Assembly (NCBI RefSeq): GCF_017353415.1
Contig: NZ_JAFMPX010000020.1
Location: 1-64,000, forward strand
Origin: Arthrobacter sp. E3
GTDB taxonomy: Bacteria; Actinomycetota; Actinomycetes; Actinomycetales; Micrococcaceae
Direction: 5' to 3'
Length of the DNA stretch: 64,000 nucleotides
Part shown: positions 1 through 9,149 of the stretch, piece after piece
Layout of the letters: each line of letters opens with the position of its first letter
How positions within the stretch are numbered: the stretch's first letter is position 1
Made by a program: the position numbers and the translations under genes
The notes under the pieces: model-generated
Told to the model about the DNA's origin: nothing
What the model saw: the letters and a program-made list of their open reading frames with translations, nothing else
Databases searched by the model: none

Positions 1-2
1 AG

Positions 3-1475
3 GCCTACCAACGCCGCGCCATGACCCTGGAACCCGGACGCGACGGCATGTCCTGGCTCACCCTGCACCTACCCACCATCAGCGCCCAAGCAGCCTGGGT
101 CAACTGCACCCGCACAGCACGCACCATTAAACACCACCACCCACCCACCACCACCGGGACCAGCGGCAGTACCGGAGAACACCGCACCCTAGCCCAACTA
201 CGCCTCGACATCGCCACCACCCTCCTCATCAACCAACAACCCCTCCCCGGCAACAGCGGCACCACCAACACCAGCAGCAGCAATACTGACGCTGGAGGGA
301 CAACCGGAACCCGTGGCAACCGCGGTCAGGACCAAAAGGAGGAGGGTTCTGATCCGTCGGGTCAGGGAAGCGATGTCCCCTTCGGTGCCAGTTCCGCGTT
401 CGGGGTTCACCTCATGGACGATCCCCCACCCTGGGAACACCGGCACCCCACACCACCAGAACCCGCCACCACCGGCGCCATCAGCCCTAAAGCCGGTCAA
501 CCCACCAGCCAAGACACCTCCCATAGAACTGGTACTTATGCTGATGCTGATGCTGATGCTGATGCTGATGCTGATGCTGGTTCCGCTGGTGGGGTGGGGG
601 ATGTTCCGGTGGTCGGGGAACTCCTCGGGGATGATTCAGGCTTCGTTGACGGGGTCGTGGACGGTATCCCGGAGGATCCTGAACAGGACTACCTCGACCA
701 GCTCGAAATCCTCCGCCACCACCACGTCATGATCGACCCTCCCCTGCCCAAAGCCCTGATCTTGCTCACCGTGCCGTTCCTTTCAGCACTGAACATCACC
801 GACGAACCCGCCGAACTCATCGGTTCCGGCCCCGTCCCGATCCCCATCGCCCAAAAACTCCTCGCCAACTCCCCCACGTTCTTACGCGTCCTCACCGATC
901 CAGTCACCGATGAGCCCCTGGACATGAAAGCAGAACGCTACACACTACGGGAAAGCGAAAAAGCACTCCTGCGCGCCCTAGCCGGCGGCTGCTACTTCCC
1001 GAACTGCCCCAACCCCGTCATGGACACCGACACAGACCACCTCACCGCCCACGAACACGGCGGGAAAACAACCCTGACCAACCAACGACCAGCCTGCCAA
1101 CGCCATCACCTGCTCAAACACTTCAAAGACGACAAAACCAGACACGGCCACTACCGCCGCGAACACGACCCGGAACGAACCAAGATCCGCCTCCGCGGCT
1201 GGAAACCCCTCCCCACCACCAACGGCACCACCGCCTGGCTCAGCCCCTCCGGAAACTACCACCGACCCCAACACCACGAACCCCGACCACCGGCCTACCC
1301 CAAATGGCTCAAAAAACGCCTCAACAACGCACTCAACACGGCCCTCAACACCCTCCAAACCACCATCCCAACCACCAGCCTGGGACCGCAACCCACCATC
1401 ACCAGCCCACTAGAACACATCCTCATCAACTACACCAACCACCACAAAAATAACCACGGGCAAAGTCGCTCATAG
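3..1475 (+). CDS. DUF222 / HNH endonuclease domain protein (13E12 type), 5' truncated by window edge
   Basis: The frame is open from the first bases of the window, so the true start and most of the N-terminal DUF222 region lie outside; about 490 codons are visible. The C-terminal third carries an HNH nuclease core near nt 985-1130: a CYFPNC zinc-knuckle-like pair, then TDHL, an Asn (TNQ), and CQRHH. The middle is low complexity and includes an Asp-Ala run coded by a hexanucleotide repeat at 540-578. Codon use is very rich in ACC/AAC/CCC compared with the neighbours. These proteins are multicopy in Arthrobacter and related actinobacteria; their biological role is unknown. The nuclease assignment is from motif only. 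Confidence 0.85.
   Translation, partial: AYQRRAMTLEPGRDGMSWLTLHLPTISAQAAWVNCTRTARTIKHHHPPTTTGTSGSTGEHRTLAQLRLDIATTLLINQQPLPGNSGTTNTSSSNTDAGGTTGTRGNRGQDQKEEGSDPSGQGSDVPFGASSAFGVHLMDDPPPWEHRHPTPPEPATTGAISPKAGQPTSQDTSHRTGTYADADADADADADAGSAGGVGDVPVVGELLGDDSGFVDGVVDGIPEDPEQDYLDQLEILRHHHVMIDPPLPKALILLTVPFLSALNITDEPAELIGSGPVPIPIAQKLLANSPTFLRVLTDPVTDEPLDMKAERYTLRESEKALLRALAGGCYFPNCPNPVMDTDTDHLTAHEHGGKTTLTNQRPACQRHHLLKHFKDDKTRHGHYRREHDPERTKIRLRGWKPLPTTNGTTAWLSPSGNYHRPQHHEPRPPAYPKWLKKRLNNALNTALNTLQTTIPTTSLGPQPTITSPLEHILINYTNHHKNNHGQSRS
540..578 (+). repeat. GCTGAT hexanucleotide tandem repeat inside the HNH gene
   Basis: About 6.5 perfect copies of GCTGAT code for alternating Ala and Asp between the DUF222 and HNH parts. 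Because the unit is six bases, copy number change would alter linker length without shifting the frame. Confidence 0.95.
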
Positions 1476-1592
1476 CAACAGCTCACACTCACTCAGCGGA
1501 GCATCGCATACGGAACCGAAATGCTTGGGTTGGAGCAGCTGTTGATTCACCCGTACGAACGGACTGTTGGTCTAGTAGTTCTGACTTCTGGT

Positions 1593-3302
1593 CTAGTAGC
1601 CGGTGGTGATGTTAATCGACTGGGCTCCAGATGTGGTTCCTGCGATCGGTAGGACAGCAATATTGGCGGAGTCGGCCGTGTCCAGCAATTGCGTACCAAA
1701 GGTGGGTGCCCCAGCCACAGAGATCAAAACTGCAGCTGTGCCGGATCCCAGCAGTGATACAGGATTCACGGTCACTGTATTGCCAGCCTTGAGCTGAATA
1801 TCTTTGCCAGCACCAAGCACGCCTGATTCGGAAATCGGCACGAGCTTGAGTGTCGCTTCCCCTTCAGTGGAGACAAACGCCAAGGTAGAACCGACTCCCT
1901 TGGGCACAGACACAAGGTGGGTGTCGCCCAATCGCGCGGCCGATGGCGCCAGCGCCAAGTCCACCGCTTTGCCCGGCTTGGTGAAATTGACTAGTCGCAC
2001 AGCTGCCGTGACAGGTACGTCAGCCTTGACACTGATCGAATATGTGCCTTTGGGGAGACCACCAAGCGAGATCTCCGTAACCTTGCTCGCCCCCGCAGTA
2101 AGGACTCCACCCTTGGGCAGGGCAACCTGGCCCTCGGCGCCGTAGGCTTTGACTTCAATCACCGCGTCACTCGCTCCCGGGACGGTCACAACGAGACTGG
2201 TTGTAGCGTCTTTGTACCCGTCCTGGGCCGAGATTTCCGCTGCTGCACTTGGCGTCTGCACACGCACACCCGGGATGGTGAAGCTGGATCCAGGCGCCTG
2301 AACAGGGGCCAAATAGTCAACTCCGCCAGGAATTAGCCCTCGCAGAACAGACTGCTGGATCACGGCACTAACGGCCCCACCACTGCTCTTGAGGTGAACG
2401 CTGAGCTGTTCTTGATCCGGTGCCAAGCCGGCGAGAACCACTGAACGTACGGTTCCGGGCGCAACTACCAACCCTTTGCCGCCCGGCGCCGGTATGGGCC
2501 CGTTCGCCCCGAACAGCTCCAGTGAAACAGTGGCCGGGCTAGGAGACGAATTCGAAATCGCGAGCAACGCCGTCCGGGCAATGGATGTACTTGCCCCGGA
2601 AATCCACAGCTCATTCGAAGGCCGCTGGCATGTCGCTGCTGCCAACCCGGCCAAGTCGCCATTGCTCGCAGCGACGACGACGGAACCCGATCCTTGGGAG
2701 ATTTCCTGCCCGAGCGGCTGAATGCCCAATACTGACGGCGCTCCCACCGTCTTTCCTCCCACGACGCCGGCCCTTGCCTTGGCCGCTCCCGGCAGTTCCG
2801 AAGGCTTCGGCTCAGGCATCCCTTTGGCAGACACTGGGAACAATGAAATGAACTTTCCATCCAACGCCTGCACGCCAGACTCCGGCAGTTCTCCAGTAGA
2901 GCCGCTCAGCACCACAGCATCGAGCTGGGTTGTCGTGCCCGAGGAGTTTGCCGAGAATTCAGGGTCAGCTCCAACGGAGGACCCTGCCAACAGCTGGGTG
3001 GGGCCCTGGCAATTGGCAAGGGCCTCCCCGAGCGGCAGCGGGTGCGGCACTGGGGTGACTGCTGAAGTCGCGTTGATCCCCGGATACACGCTGGCAGTCC
3101 CCACCCCCACCACAGCCACAGCCAGCGTTGCGGCCCCCACGAGGACTGCTGGCCAGCGGCGCTTGGCGCGGACAGATCTGGAAGATTTCACTGGCTTGAC
3201 TGCGGGTTGCACAGCTTCTTCCGCCGTCATGGCCGTTTGGGTGGCACTGCCCTTTTTAGTAGCGCTGCCCTTTTTGACGGCATCATCCTTGATCTCAGGC
3301 AC
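1593..3302 (-). CDS. DUF5719 family membrane-anchored protein
   Basis: About 569 aa. A charged cytoplasmic head (KPVKSSRSVRAKRRW) is followed by one membrane segment (about residues 50-72) and a long Ser/Gly/Ala/Val-rich extracytoplasmic part of beta-sandwich character, with no catalytic motif I recognise. I chose the GTG start at 3302: it follows an AAAGG at 9 nt and overlaps the stop of the upstream glycosyltransferase (3295-3297) by 8 bp, which implies translational coupling. A longer frame to 3365 would run deep into the upstream gene. The pairing with a large GT2 glycosyltransferase and WhiB is common in actinobacteria. The function is unknown; an envelope role is inferred from topology and neighbours. 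Confidence 0.8.
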   Translation of the reverse strand: MPEIKDDAVKKGSATKKGSATQTAMTAEEAVQPAVKPVKSSRSVRAKRRWPAVLVGAATLAVAVVGVGTASVYPGINATSAVTPVPHPLPLGEALANCQGPTQLLAGSSVGADPEFSANSSGTTTQLDAVVLSGSTGELPESGVQALDGKFISLFPVSAKGMPEPKPSELPGAAKARAGVVGGKTVGAPSVLGIQPLGQEISQGSGSVVVAASNGDLAGLAAATCQRPSNELWISGASTSIARTALLAISNSSPSPATVSLELFGANGPIPAPGGKGLVVAPGTVRSVVLAGLAPDQEQLSVHLKSSGGAVSAVIQQSVLRGLIPGGVDYLAPVQAPGSSFTIPGVRVQTPSAAAEISAQDGYKDATTSLVVTVPGASDAVIEVKAYGAEGQVALPKGGVLTAGASKVTEISLGGLPKGTYSISVKADVPVTAAVRLVNFTKPGKAVDLALAPSAARLGDTHLVSVPKGVGSTLAFVSTEGEATLKLVPISESGVLGAGKDIQLKAGNTVTVNPVSLLGSGTAAVLISVAGAPTFGTQLLDTADSANIAVLPIAGTTSGAQSINITTGY

Positions 3303-6300
3303 CTCTACCAACCTTTTGCAATGATGCTTCGTCCCTATAAGCGCCGGTGCCGCCACGCCGCGCACGTACTGGAATAGCCAACAGAACCGTCAACCCAAAC
3401 AAGATCAACTGAACCAAGGAAAAGACCGTGCTCAGCGGCTGAACGTAGCGAATCTCCAATTCACCACCAGCCACGGGAAGCTCAAAGGCCTGGGCCCACC
3501 CCGAGGAGGATGCCTTCAGCGATTTACCATCAAGCCAAGCCTGCCACCGCGCATCCGAGCGCTCTGCCAGCACCACGCGACGACCGTCAGCTCCTGCCGC
3601 AATCGCCGTTGCCACGTTTTGCCCTTGTGAAGCCACCGGCGCCACGGACTTGCCCGCAGCGTCGACAATGCGGACACGGTTCACTACATCGCTGAGGCCC
3701 CTACTGGAATAGCCGGGCTTCACACGCCACAGCCAGCCTGATTTGGTGGGTCCCACAGTGTCCAGTCCCGGAATAGCCTCCAACTCGCCAGCCAGCAGCT
3801 CAGCTGCCGTATCACCATGGCGCAGCACCACGAAACCAACGCCAAGATCGACCAATCCTGCCCGCGGGTCAATGCCCGATTGGGACAATATGGCCGCCAC
3901 ACTGTCCTGCAACGTCTTCGTGGCGGGGTCTGCTTCAAGCACGAATTCCTCACCAGGGGCCCCTGTGACGAATGCTGCGGCGGCAATAGTGGATGTGGCA
4001 TCCAAGGTCGTGCCAGCACTCTGCATCAGCGTGGCATGCACGCCGCCGTCGGGCATGACAGCCAAGACAATGGTGCGGCTGGCTTCAGGCCCGGTGCCAC
4101 GGTCGACCGCAGTAGCCGGAATGGTTCCTGCGGTGACCGCTTGTGGCAGGAAGGGTCCAGTCAAAGCCGGGGTCTGCGGATTCTCGGAGAATTGCTGGAC
4201 GCCCCACAGTCCCAAACTCACCAGCGGGGCGGCAACCAGCAGCACTGACAATGTGATGGACGTGACCTTCGCGGGCCTGTGCCGCTGCGGCTTTGAACTG
4301 TCCCTGAACTTGTGGTGCGGGCTGTAGGCACGGCGGTACGCGGCATCAAAACCAACCACAGCGGCGCCAAGCAACGCAAAGAAAGCCAGCGACACAGCGG
4401 GGCCGTTGTATGGCGTGATAAGAGTGGAGCCGTCAAACGCAACAGCAATGAACTTTCCGGCGTAGGCAGCGGCCAAAGCCAACAAGGCCACGAGCCACAA
4501 CACCCGAACAACGCCGGCGCGCCGCAACGGCAGCAGCAAAGCTCCGATTGCAGCCAAGACAACGGGGGCACCAATCAAGACGACAGTCAGCCACAACCAC
4601 CAAGGCGCGGTGGTAAGCGAACCCAACCCCGGGAGCCCAGCAGCGGCGTCGAGACGCTCAGGGAAGCCGAGCAGCTGCTGCCACAGCGGCCCTGGATGTG
4701 AGGCCAGCGGCAGGCCGGGATCAGCCAGCAGTGCTCGTGGGTTGGCCAAAGCGGACCAAGCAAAAGGCAGGAACAGGGCAACCGGCGGTACAAGCGCCCA
4801 CCAGACGGTCTTGCCGCGGCGACCCATGAAAACGGCGGTGAGCAAAATACCCAGCACGGCCACGGGCAGCAAGCTGGGCGCAGCAGCCGTCACCGCGGCA
4901 AGGGCCAGCCCGGCGGCGGCGGCTGCCGTCCACGACGGATTGCCGTCAACACCTGTACGGCCAAGTTTCGCAACAGGGGAAGAGCCAGCCTCCCCCACCG
5001 TATCGGGAACTTGAACACCACGAACTTCCGGTCCGGCGGCTGCACCCACCGCACGAATCAAGCCCAGCATTACAACGGGAATCAATACATGAGCCAGTAG
5101 AGCGCCCACGCGCCCCTCGCCCATGGCGGTGAGCAACATCGGGGCCCCTGCCCACGCAAAACCCGCAACAATGCGGATCCAACGCCGTCGCGTCAGCGCA
5201 CCGGCGGCCAGCCAAGCAGTGAAAGCGGAGAGCGGAAGAGCCAGCAGCACCAGCCAGAGTATGGATTGCGAGCCGTTGCCGCCCAACGCGCTGAGCGCAG
5301 TCAAAACAACATTGAATGGATTGCCGTGCCCTGGCATCCCTGAACCAAGTGACACCCACCAGTCGGTGGCATGCTGCCACACACTGCTCAACTGTGCTGA
5401 GACGGGAAGTAGTGCGCCACCAGCCAACGCGGGTGCGGCCAAGAAGCGCGAGAGGGCAACGAGCGAAAAGACTGTCAGGATGATGACGAGCGCCAGAGCA
5501 CTGACGATCGGGGCCGTCTTAATGGCGGCCAGCGGGGCCACGCTCTCCTGGTGTGTTTCACCGGTGGGTTCATGGATGGCAGCAACGGCAAGGTTTTCCT
5601 GCGGCAGGTCCTCGTCGGGCCCAATGGTCTCCCGTAAGATCTTCAATTGGTCCCGCACGGAACCGTTCTCCACCAGGACATCCTTGTGAACGGACCGTGG
5701 CTTGGTCCACTGCACTGCGAGCGCCCTCCGGCTCTTATTCAGGGTGGCAGGGCGAAACAGGCCGGAGCACGTTGCGGCGAACATCCGCACTGCGTGGCCG
5801 GGTGCTTTCAACACGAACCCGGCAGCCAGCCAGTAGAGCGCGCCCAGGGAAATGCCTACGACGTGGAAAGGCACGGTCCAGGCCGGGGCATGTTTTAGCC
5901 GCATGAAGATTGCCGCTTTGCGGGCGGCCACGGCCGAACCCATGCCATGGGGCCTGTGCACCACGTGAAAAATGTGGGCGTCGGGAACCACAACAACCCT
6001 GTCCCCCGCCAAGCGGACCCGCGCGCAAAAGTCCAGATCATCCCCTGTGCCGGGCAGGGCAGGGTCGAATCCATCAAGTTTTTCAAATACGTCGCGGCGT
6101 ACGAGCATGCCTGCTGAGTTCACCGCAAATACGTCAGACCTGTTGTCATACTGGCCCTGATCCTGCTCGTCGAGGCCGATCAGCGCGAAACGATCAAACC
6201 GCTTGTTGGCCCACAACCCAACGTCAACCAGCCGACGGTGGTTGTCCCAGTCAAGCTGCTTGCAGCCGACCACCGTTGCGGTGTTGGTACGCTCTGTAGC

Positions 6301-6699
6301 GTCAAGCAACCTTTGCAGCGCGTCGGGCGCGGGGGCAGCATCGTCCTGGAGCAACCAGATCCATTCATTGCAGCTCGGGCCACTTGCCCCATCGCCGCCC
6401 TCCAACACATCCACCCCACCGGCCGCGCCTGCCCGCACGGGCACCGTTGCGCCGCTGTTCAGGTGTTGCTGGTGATCCAGGACTGCGTCCACGGCCGCAC
6501 CGTAGCCTTTTCGCCCGTCAAGGGAAATGACTTTGCGTTCGCCCAGCTCCTTGCGCAGCAACTCACCTGAGTCGTCTGTGGATCCGGTGTCCGCGGCAAG
6601 CACGACGTCGGCTGGCCGGGTTTGCGAGGCCAGGGCAGCCAAGACCGTGGGGAGGTAGGCACCGCCGTTGTGGGCAACCAGAACGGCCGTGACTTTTAC
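3295..6699 (-). CDS. Large membrane glycosyltransferase, family 2, with unusual start
   Basis: About 1,130 aa. The N-terminal 300 residues are a GT2 (GT-A fold) domain: VTAVLVAHNGGAYLP, then AADTGSTDDS, an acceptor-site WLLQDDA and a GTGDDLDFCAR segment. The middle has many membrane helices, followed by an extracytoplasmic domain and a final helix before an Arg-rich tail. It probably transfers a sugar to a cell-envelope polymer; the substrate is unknown. The start is a problem: conserved GT2 sequence extends upstream to about 6699, yet no ATG, GTG or TTG lies in frame between TTG 6642 and the in-frame stop at 6742-6744. GTA at 6697-6699 sits where a GTG is expected; ATT at 6709-6711 is another candidate. 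The coordinate is therefore a homology-guided guess. Confidence 0.85.
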   Translation of the reverse strand, partial: VKVTAVLVAHNGGAYLPTVLAALASQTRPADVVLAADTGSTDDSGELLRKELGERKVISLDGRKGYGAAVDAVLDHQQHLNSGATVPVRAGAAGGVDVLEGGDGASGPSCNEWIWLLQDDAAPAPDALQRLLDATERTNTATVVGCKQLDWDNHRRLVDVGLWANKRFDRFALIGLDEQDQGQYDNRSDVFAVNSAGMLVRRDVFEKLDGFDPALPGTGDDLDFCARVRLAGDRVVVVPDAHIFHVVHRPHGMGSAVAARKAAIFMRLKHAPAWTVPFHVVGISLGALYWLAAGFVLKAPGHAVRMFAATCSGLFRPATLNKSRRALAVQWTKPRSVHKDVLVENGSVRDQLKILRETIGPDEDLPQENLAVAAIHEPTGETHQESVAPLAAIKTAPIVSALALVIILTVFSLVALSRFLAAPALAGGALLPVSAQLSSVWQHATDWWVSLGSGMPGHGNPFNVVLTALSALGGNGSQSILWLVLLALPLSAFTAWLAAGALTRRRWIRIVAGFAWAGAPMLLTAMGEGRVGALLAHVLIPVVMLGLIRAVGAAAGPEVRGVQVPDTVGEAGSSPVAKLGRTGVDGNPSWTAAAAAGLALAAVTAAAPSLLPVAVLGILLTAVFMGRRGKTVWWALVPPVALFLPFAWSALANPRALLADPGLPLASHPGPLWQQLLGFPERLDAAAGLPGLGSLTTAPWWLWLTVVLIGAPVVLAAIGALLLPLRRAGVVRVLWLVALLALAAAYAGKFIAVAFDGSTLITPYNGPAVSLAFFALLGAAVVGFDAAYRRAYSPHHKFRDSSKPQRHRPAKVTSITLSVLLVAAPLVSLGLWGVQQFSENPQTPALTGPFLPQAVTAGTIPATAVDRGTGPEASRTIVLAVMPDGGVHATLMQSAGTTLDATSTIAAAAFVTGAPGEEFVLEADPATKTLQDSVAAILSQSGIDPRAGLVDLGVGFVVLRHGDTAAELLAGELEAIPGLDTVGPTKSGWLWRVKPGYSSRGLSDVVNRVRIVDAAGKSVAPVASQGQNVATAIAAGADGRRVVLAERSDARWQAWLDGKSLKASSSGWAQAFELPVAGGELEIRYVQPLSTVFSLVQLILFGLTVLLAIPVRARRGGTGAYRDEASLQKVGRGA

Positions 6700-6710
6700 T
6701 GCTTCAAGAA

Positions 6711-7250
6711 TTAGACCGCTCGCTTCCGCAGCCGCCGACGCTCACGCTCCGACAGGCCGCCCCAGATTCCAAACCGCTCATCATTGGCCAGAGCGTATTC
6801 AAGGCATTGGGCTTTGACGTTGCACGCACCGCACACCTTTTTGGCATCCCGGGTGGAACCACCCTTTTCAGGAAAGAAGGCCTCCGGATCGGTTTGCGCA
6901 CACAAAGCATCAGTCTGCCAGCCTAGTTCACCTTCGTCGCTGAAATCTTCAGGTTGGTTTCGCAACCCAATCCAAACGGGCTCGTTACCCACTCCCTCCA
7001 CACTGGCCGGATGGAGTGTTGCAGGCCCTTCCTCCTCACGCGAGGTGAGGAAAGCTGTTGCTGCGTCCTCCAGGCTCTGGTGATTTTCACGTTGGTGAAA
7101 GGCAGCCGATTCCGGGTCTGCCGGGTCCACGTACCAGTCGGTTGGCACACCCCGGGAACGGTAGGCTGCGGCTGCCTGCGCTGCCACTACCCCCTCCTGA
7201 TCCACTGTGCCGTCCTGGAGATTTACCACACTCAGCCGAGCCTGCCCCAT
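6711..7250 (-). CDS. WhiB-family transcriptional regulator (WhiB2/WhmD-like)
   Basis: 179 aa from ATG 7250, which follows a perfect AGGAGG (7257-7262) with 6-7 nt spacing; a longer frame to 7319 has no such site. The C-terminal half carries the four-Cys [4Fe-4S] pattern: Cys in DALCAQTDPEAFFPEKGG, then CGACNVKAQC. After it come the family turn WGGLSERE and a basic RRRLRKRA tail for DNA contact. The N-terminal 95 residues are an acidic, Gln-rich extension. The location beside the glycosyltransferase and LCP/manA genes matches the locus of WhiB2 (WhmD), a regulator linked to septation in mycobacteria. Orthology to WhiB2 is inferred from context and motif. Confidence 0.93.
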   Translation of the reverse strand: MGQARLSVVNLQDGTVDQEGVVAAQAAAAYRSRGVPTDWYVDPADPESAAFHQRENHQSLEDAATAFLTSREEEGPATLHPASVEGVGNEPVWIGLRNQPEDFSDEGELGWQTDALCAQTDPEAFFPEKGGSTRDAKKVCGACNVKAQCLEYALANDERFGIWGGLSERERRRLRKRAV

Positions 7251-7673
7251 AATCGTCCTCCTGAATGTTGCCGCCAATAACTGTTTGCCGAATTTTCGGT
7301 TTCCGCACCGTGCGGCCAACAGTCTGTCTAAGAGCGGTTCGTACGTCCAATTCCTGCTAATTGCTGGGTCTAATTACATCCATGTAAGTTCGCCACGTCA
7401 AGCGGAGCCGAATGATAACCACTACTACACACGTTCTTCTGGCACGCCACGCCCGAGAATTTCATAGCAACACATACCTGCAATGACGCAGGGTTACGCA
7501 CTCAAAGCGTTGTCACTGTCTGAACCCCACTCATTTTCAGGAACTTTTCACCACCGCCACCTGCGCCGTGTAATGCACATCACGCCACAAAGGGCAATTT
7601 ATCCATTCGATGGCCTCAATGGTGGGCGTTGGCGGGGCCGCACCCAAGGACAGACGTGGAAAGATGGTTAACC
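7251..7673. other. Divergent intergenic region between WhiB and TIGR03089 genes
   Basis: 423 bp without a supported gene. It holds the WhiB promoter candidate and a long WhiB leader. Nearer the TIGR03089 gene I see no clear promoter pair and no coding signal; the short open frames here lack ribosome sites and recognisable sequence. Confidence 0.6.
7373..7401 (-). promoter_or_regulatory. Candidate sigma-70-type promoter for the WhiB gene
   Basis: On the minus strand TTGACG (7396-7401) and TGTAAT (7373-7378) are separated by exactly 17 bp. This predicts a transcript start near 7366 and a leader of roughly 115 nt before ATG 7250. Seen by eye only. Confidence 0.55.
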
Positions 7674-8426
7674 ATGAACCTCCGACCCGGCACACTCACC
7701 GATCTACTCGCGACCTTGCGCACCAACAACCCCACCGCACCCAGATTGACTTGGTACGGGCCTGACGCCGAGCGCGTGGAGTTTTCCGGACGTGTGCTGG
7801 AAAACTGGGTGGCCAAGACGGCAAACTACTTGGTTGACGAGCTCGACGCCGAACCCGGCACCGTTGTTGATCTGGACCTGCCGCTGCACTGGCGTTCGCT
7901 GGTATGGCTGCTGGCCACCTGGGCAGTGGGCGCCACGGCCACTGTGACGAATGCAGCAGCCACACCGGAGACAACCCACCGCACCGACATTGTGGCCACC
8001 ACCAACCCCGCGGCAGCACAACTTCGCTTTGACGGGGCATCGCCGAGCCCGCTGGTGGTTGCAGTGGCGCTGCCTGCGCTCCAGATGCGCTGGATGGAAG
8101 ATCTGCCTGCGCGAACCCTTGACTACTGCGGGGACGTGCGGGCACACGCAGACGTGTTCTCCGCCGATGACGCTCCGGCTCCCACAGCCCTCGCCTGGCA
8201 GCACGGAACCACAGCCGTCAGCTACGACCAACTGCTGGCCTCCGAGGACCAGCCTGCAGTGCAACAAGCACCCCGGCGGGTCATGTTGCAAGCCAGCGAA
8301 GGGTGGGCCGCCGTCGTACCTGCCGCCCTCAACGCTTGGGCAGACGGTGGTTCAGTGGTCCTGCTGGACACCGGTGTGGAGCCCACGGAAAAGTTGCGCA
8401 CCAGCGAAAACATCAGCCAGGGTTGA
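7674..8426 (+). CDS. TIGR03089 family protein
   Basis: 250 aa, starting at ATG 7674 (MNLRPGTLTDLLATL); the frame opens a little upstream but without a better start. The sequence resembles the N-terminal lobe of AMP-binding (acyl-CoA synthetase-like) enzymes: FSGRVLENWVAKTANYLVDEL, then LDLPLHWRSLVWLLATWAVG. It is far too short for a working adenylation enzyme and lacks the P-loop and the C-terminal domain. TIGR03089 proteins are actinobacterial, lie next to LCP and GtrA genes as here, and have no assigned function. Confidence 0.85.
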   Translation: MNLRPGTLTDLLATLRTNNPTAPRLTWYGPDAERVEFSGRVLENWVAKTANYLVDELDAEPGTVVDLDLPLHWRSLVWLLATWAVGATATVTNAAATPETTHRTDIVATTNPAAAQLRFDGASPSPLVVAVALPALQMRWMEDLPARTLDYCGDVRAHADVFSADDAPAPTALAWQHGTTAVSYDQLLASEDQPAVQQAPRRVMLQASEGWAAVVPAALNAWADGGSVVLLDTGVEPTEKLRTSENISQG

Positions 8427-8452
8427 GCCCGGCGCCTCTAGTTCTCTACCTG

Positions 8453-8956
8453 TTATTTCTCAACTTGGGGCTCAAGGAGCTTATGGTCATCGGCAAAGCC
8501 CGGCTCCTGGTCAAGTTCAGCGGTGAAGACCCAAAACCTGTAGGCAAAGAAGCGGAAGATGGTGCCAAGGACCAGGCCAACCACAGATCCTGACACGAAG
8601 TCCGCATAGGCCGATTCAAAACCGAGGACCCAGTGGGAAATGTAGACGCACGCGCCCGCTATCGCGATACCGACGCCGTTCATGAGAATGAACATGCTCA
8701 CTTCGCGCAACACATTGGCTTGACGGCGGTGGCGGAACGTCCAATATCTATTGGCAAGCCAGGAAAAAATGGTGGCCACAATGGCGGAGATGATCTTCGC
8801 CTTGGTGGGGTGTCCGGACATGCTTCCGCCGAGCAGCCACAGGTAGATTCCGGTGTCGATCACGAAGGCGATGCCACCAACAACACCAAATTTGGCCACT
8901 TCACGCCAAAATAGGCCCATGAGGCCTTTGATGCGGTCGACGAGTTTTCCGAACAT
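8453..8956 (-). CDS. GtrA family membrane protein
   Basis: 167 aa from ATG 8956, preceded by GGAGG at only 3 nt; a GTG at 8995 would add 13 residues. Four membrane segments are visible: VAKFGVVGGIAFVIDTGIYLWL, the KIISAIVATIFSWLANRYWTF pair typical of GtrA, an MFILMNGVGIAIAGA helix, and a last GTIFRFFAYRFWVF helix. GtrA proteins are thought to help move polyprenyl-linked sugars across the membrane. Adjacent cell-wall polymer genes (LCP, GT2, FemAB-like) fit that role. Convergent with the TIGR03089 gene, 26 bp apart. Confidence 0.92.
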   Translation of the reverse strand: MFGKLVDRIKGLMGLFWREVAKFGVVGGIAFVIDTGIYLWLLGGSMSGHPTKAKIISAIVATIFSWLANRYWTFRHRRQANVLREVSMFILMNGVGIAIAGACVYISHWVLGFESAYADFVSGSVVGLVLGTIFRFFAYRFWVFTAELDQEPGFADDHKLLEPQVEK

Positions 8957-9149
8957 GATCCTCCGTGGGCTAACGGCCAAAAACGGATGAATCACGCTGC
9001 GGCCTTCCCTAGATTCTAAGCCACCTCATCTCTTCCCCGATCAAAACAGGCGCCGATGAACTGGGAATAGGCCCATATTTGGCCGTGAACTCGCCCCATG
9101 TGCGGGGTAAAGGCAGGGAACAGGACAGACTTTCGGTACGCTGGGGACT

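Noticed and set aside
540-578. Phase-variable contingency repeat
   Set aside because: A six-base unit cannot shift frame, so on/off switching is impossible; only length change remains.
3303-3365. Extended DUF5719 start at 3365
   Set aside because: The extra codons lie inside the glycosyltransferase end and have no ribosome site; GTG 3302 has AAAGG and couples to the stop.
7483-7671. Short plus-strand frame before the TIGR03089 gene
   Set aside because: No ribosome site, no recognisable sequence, and it overlaps the likely control region.
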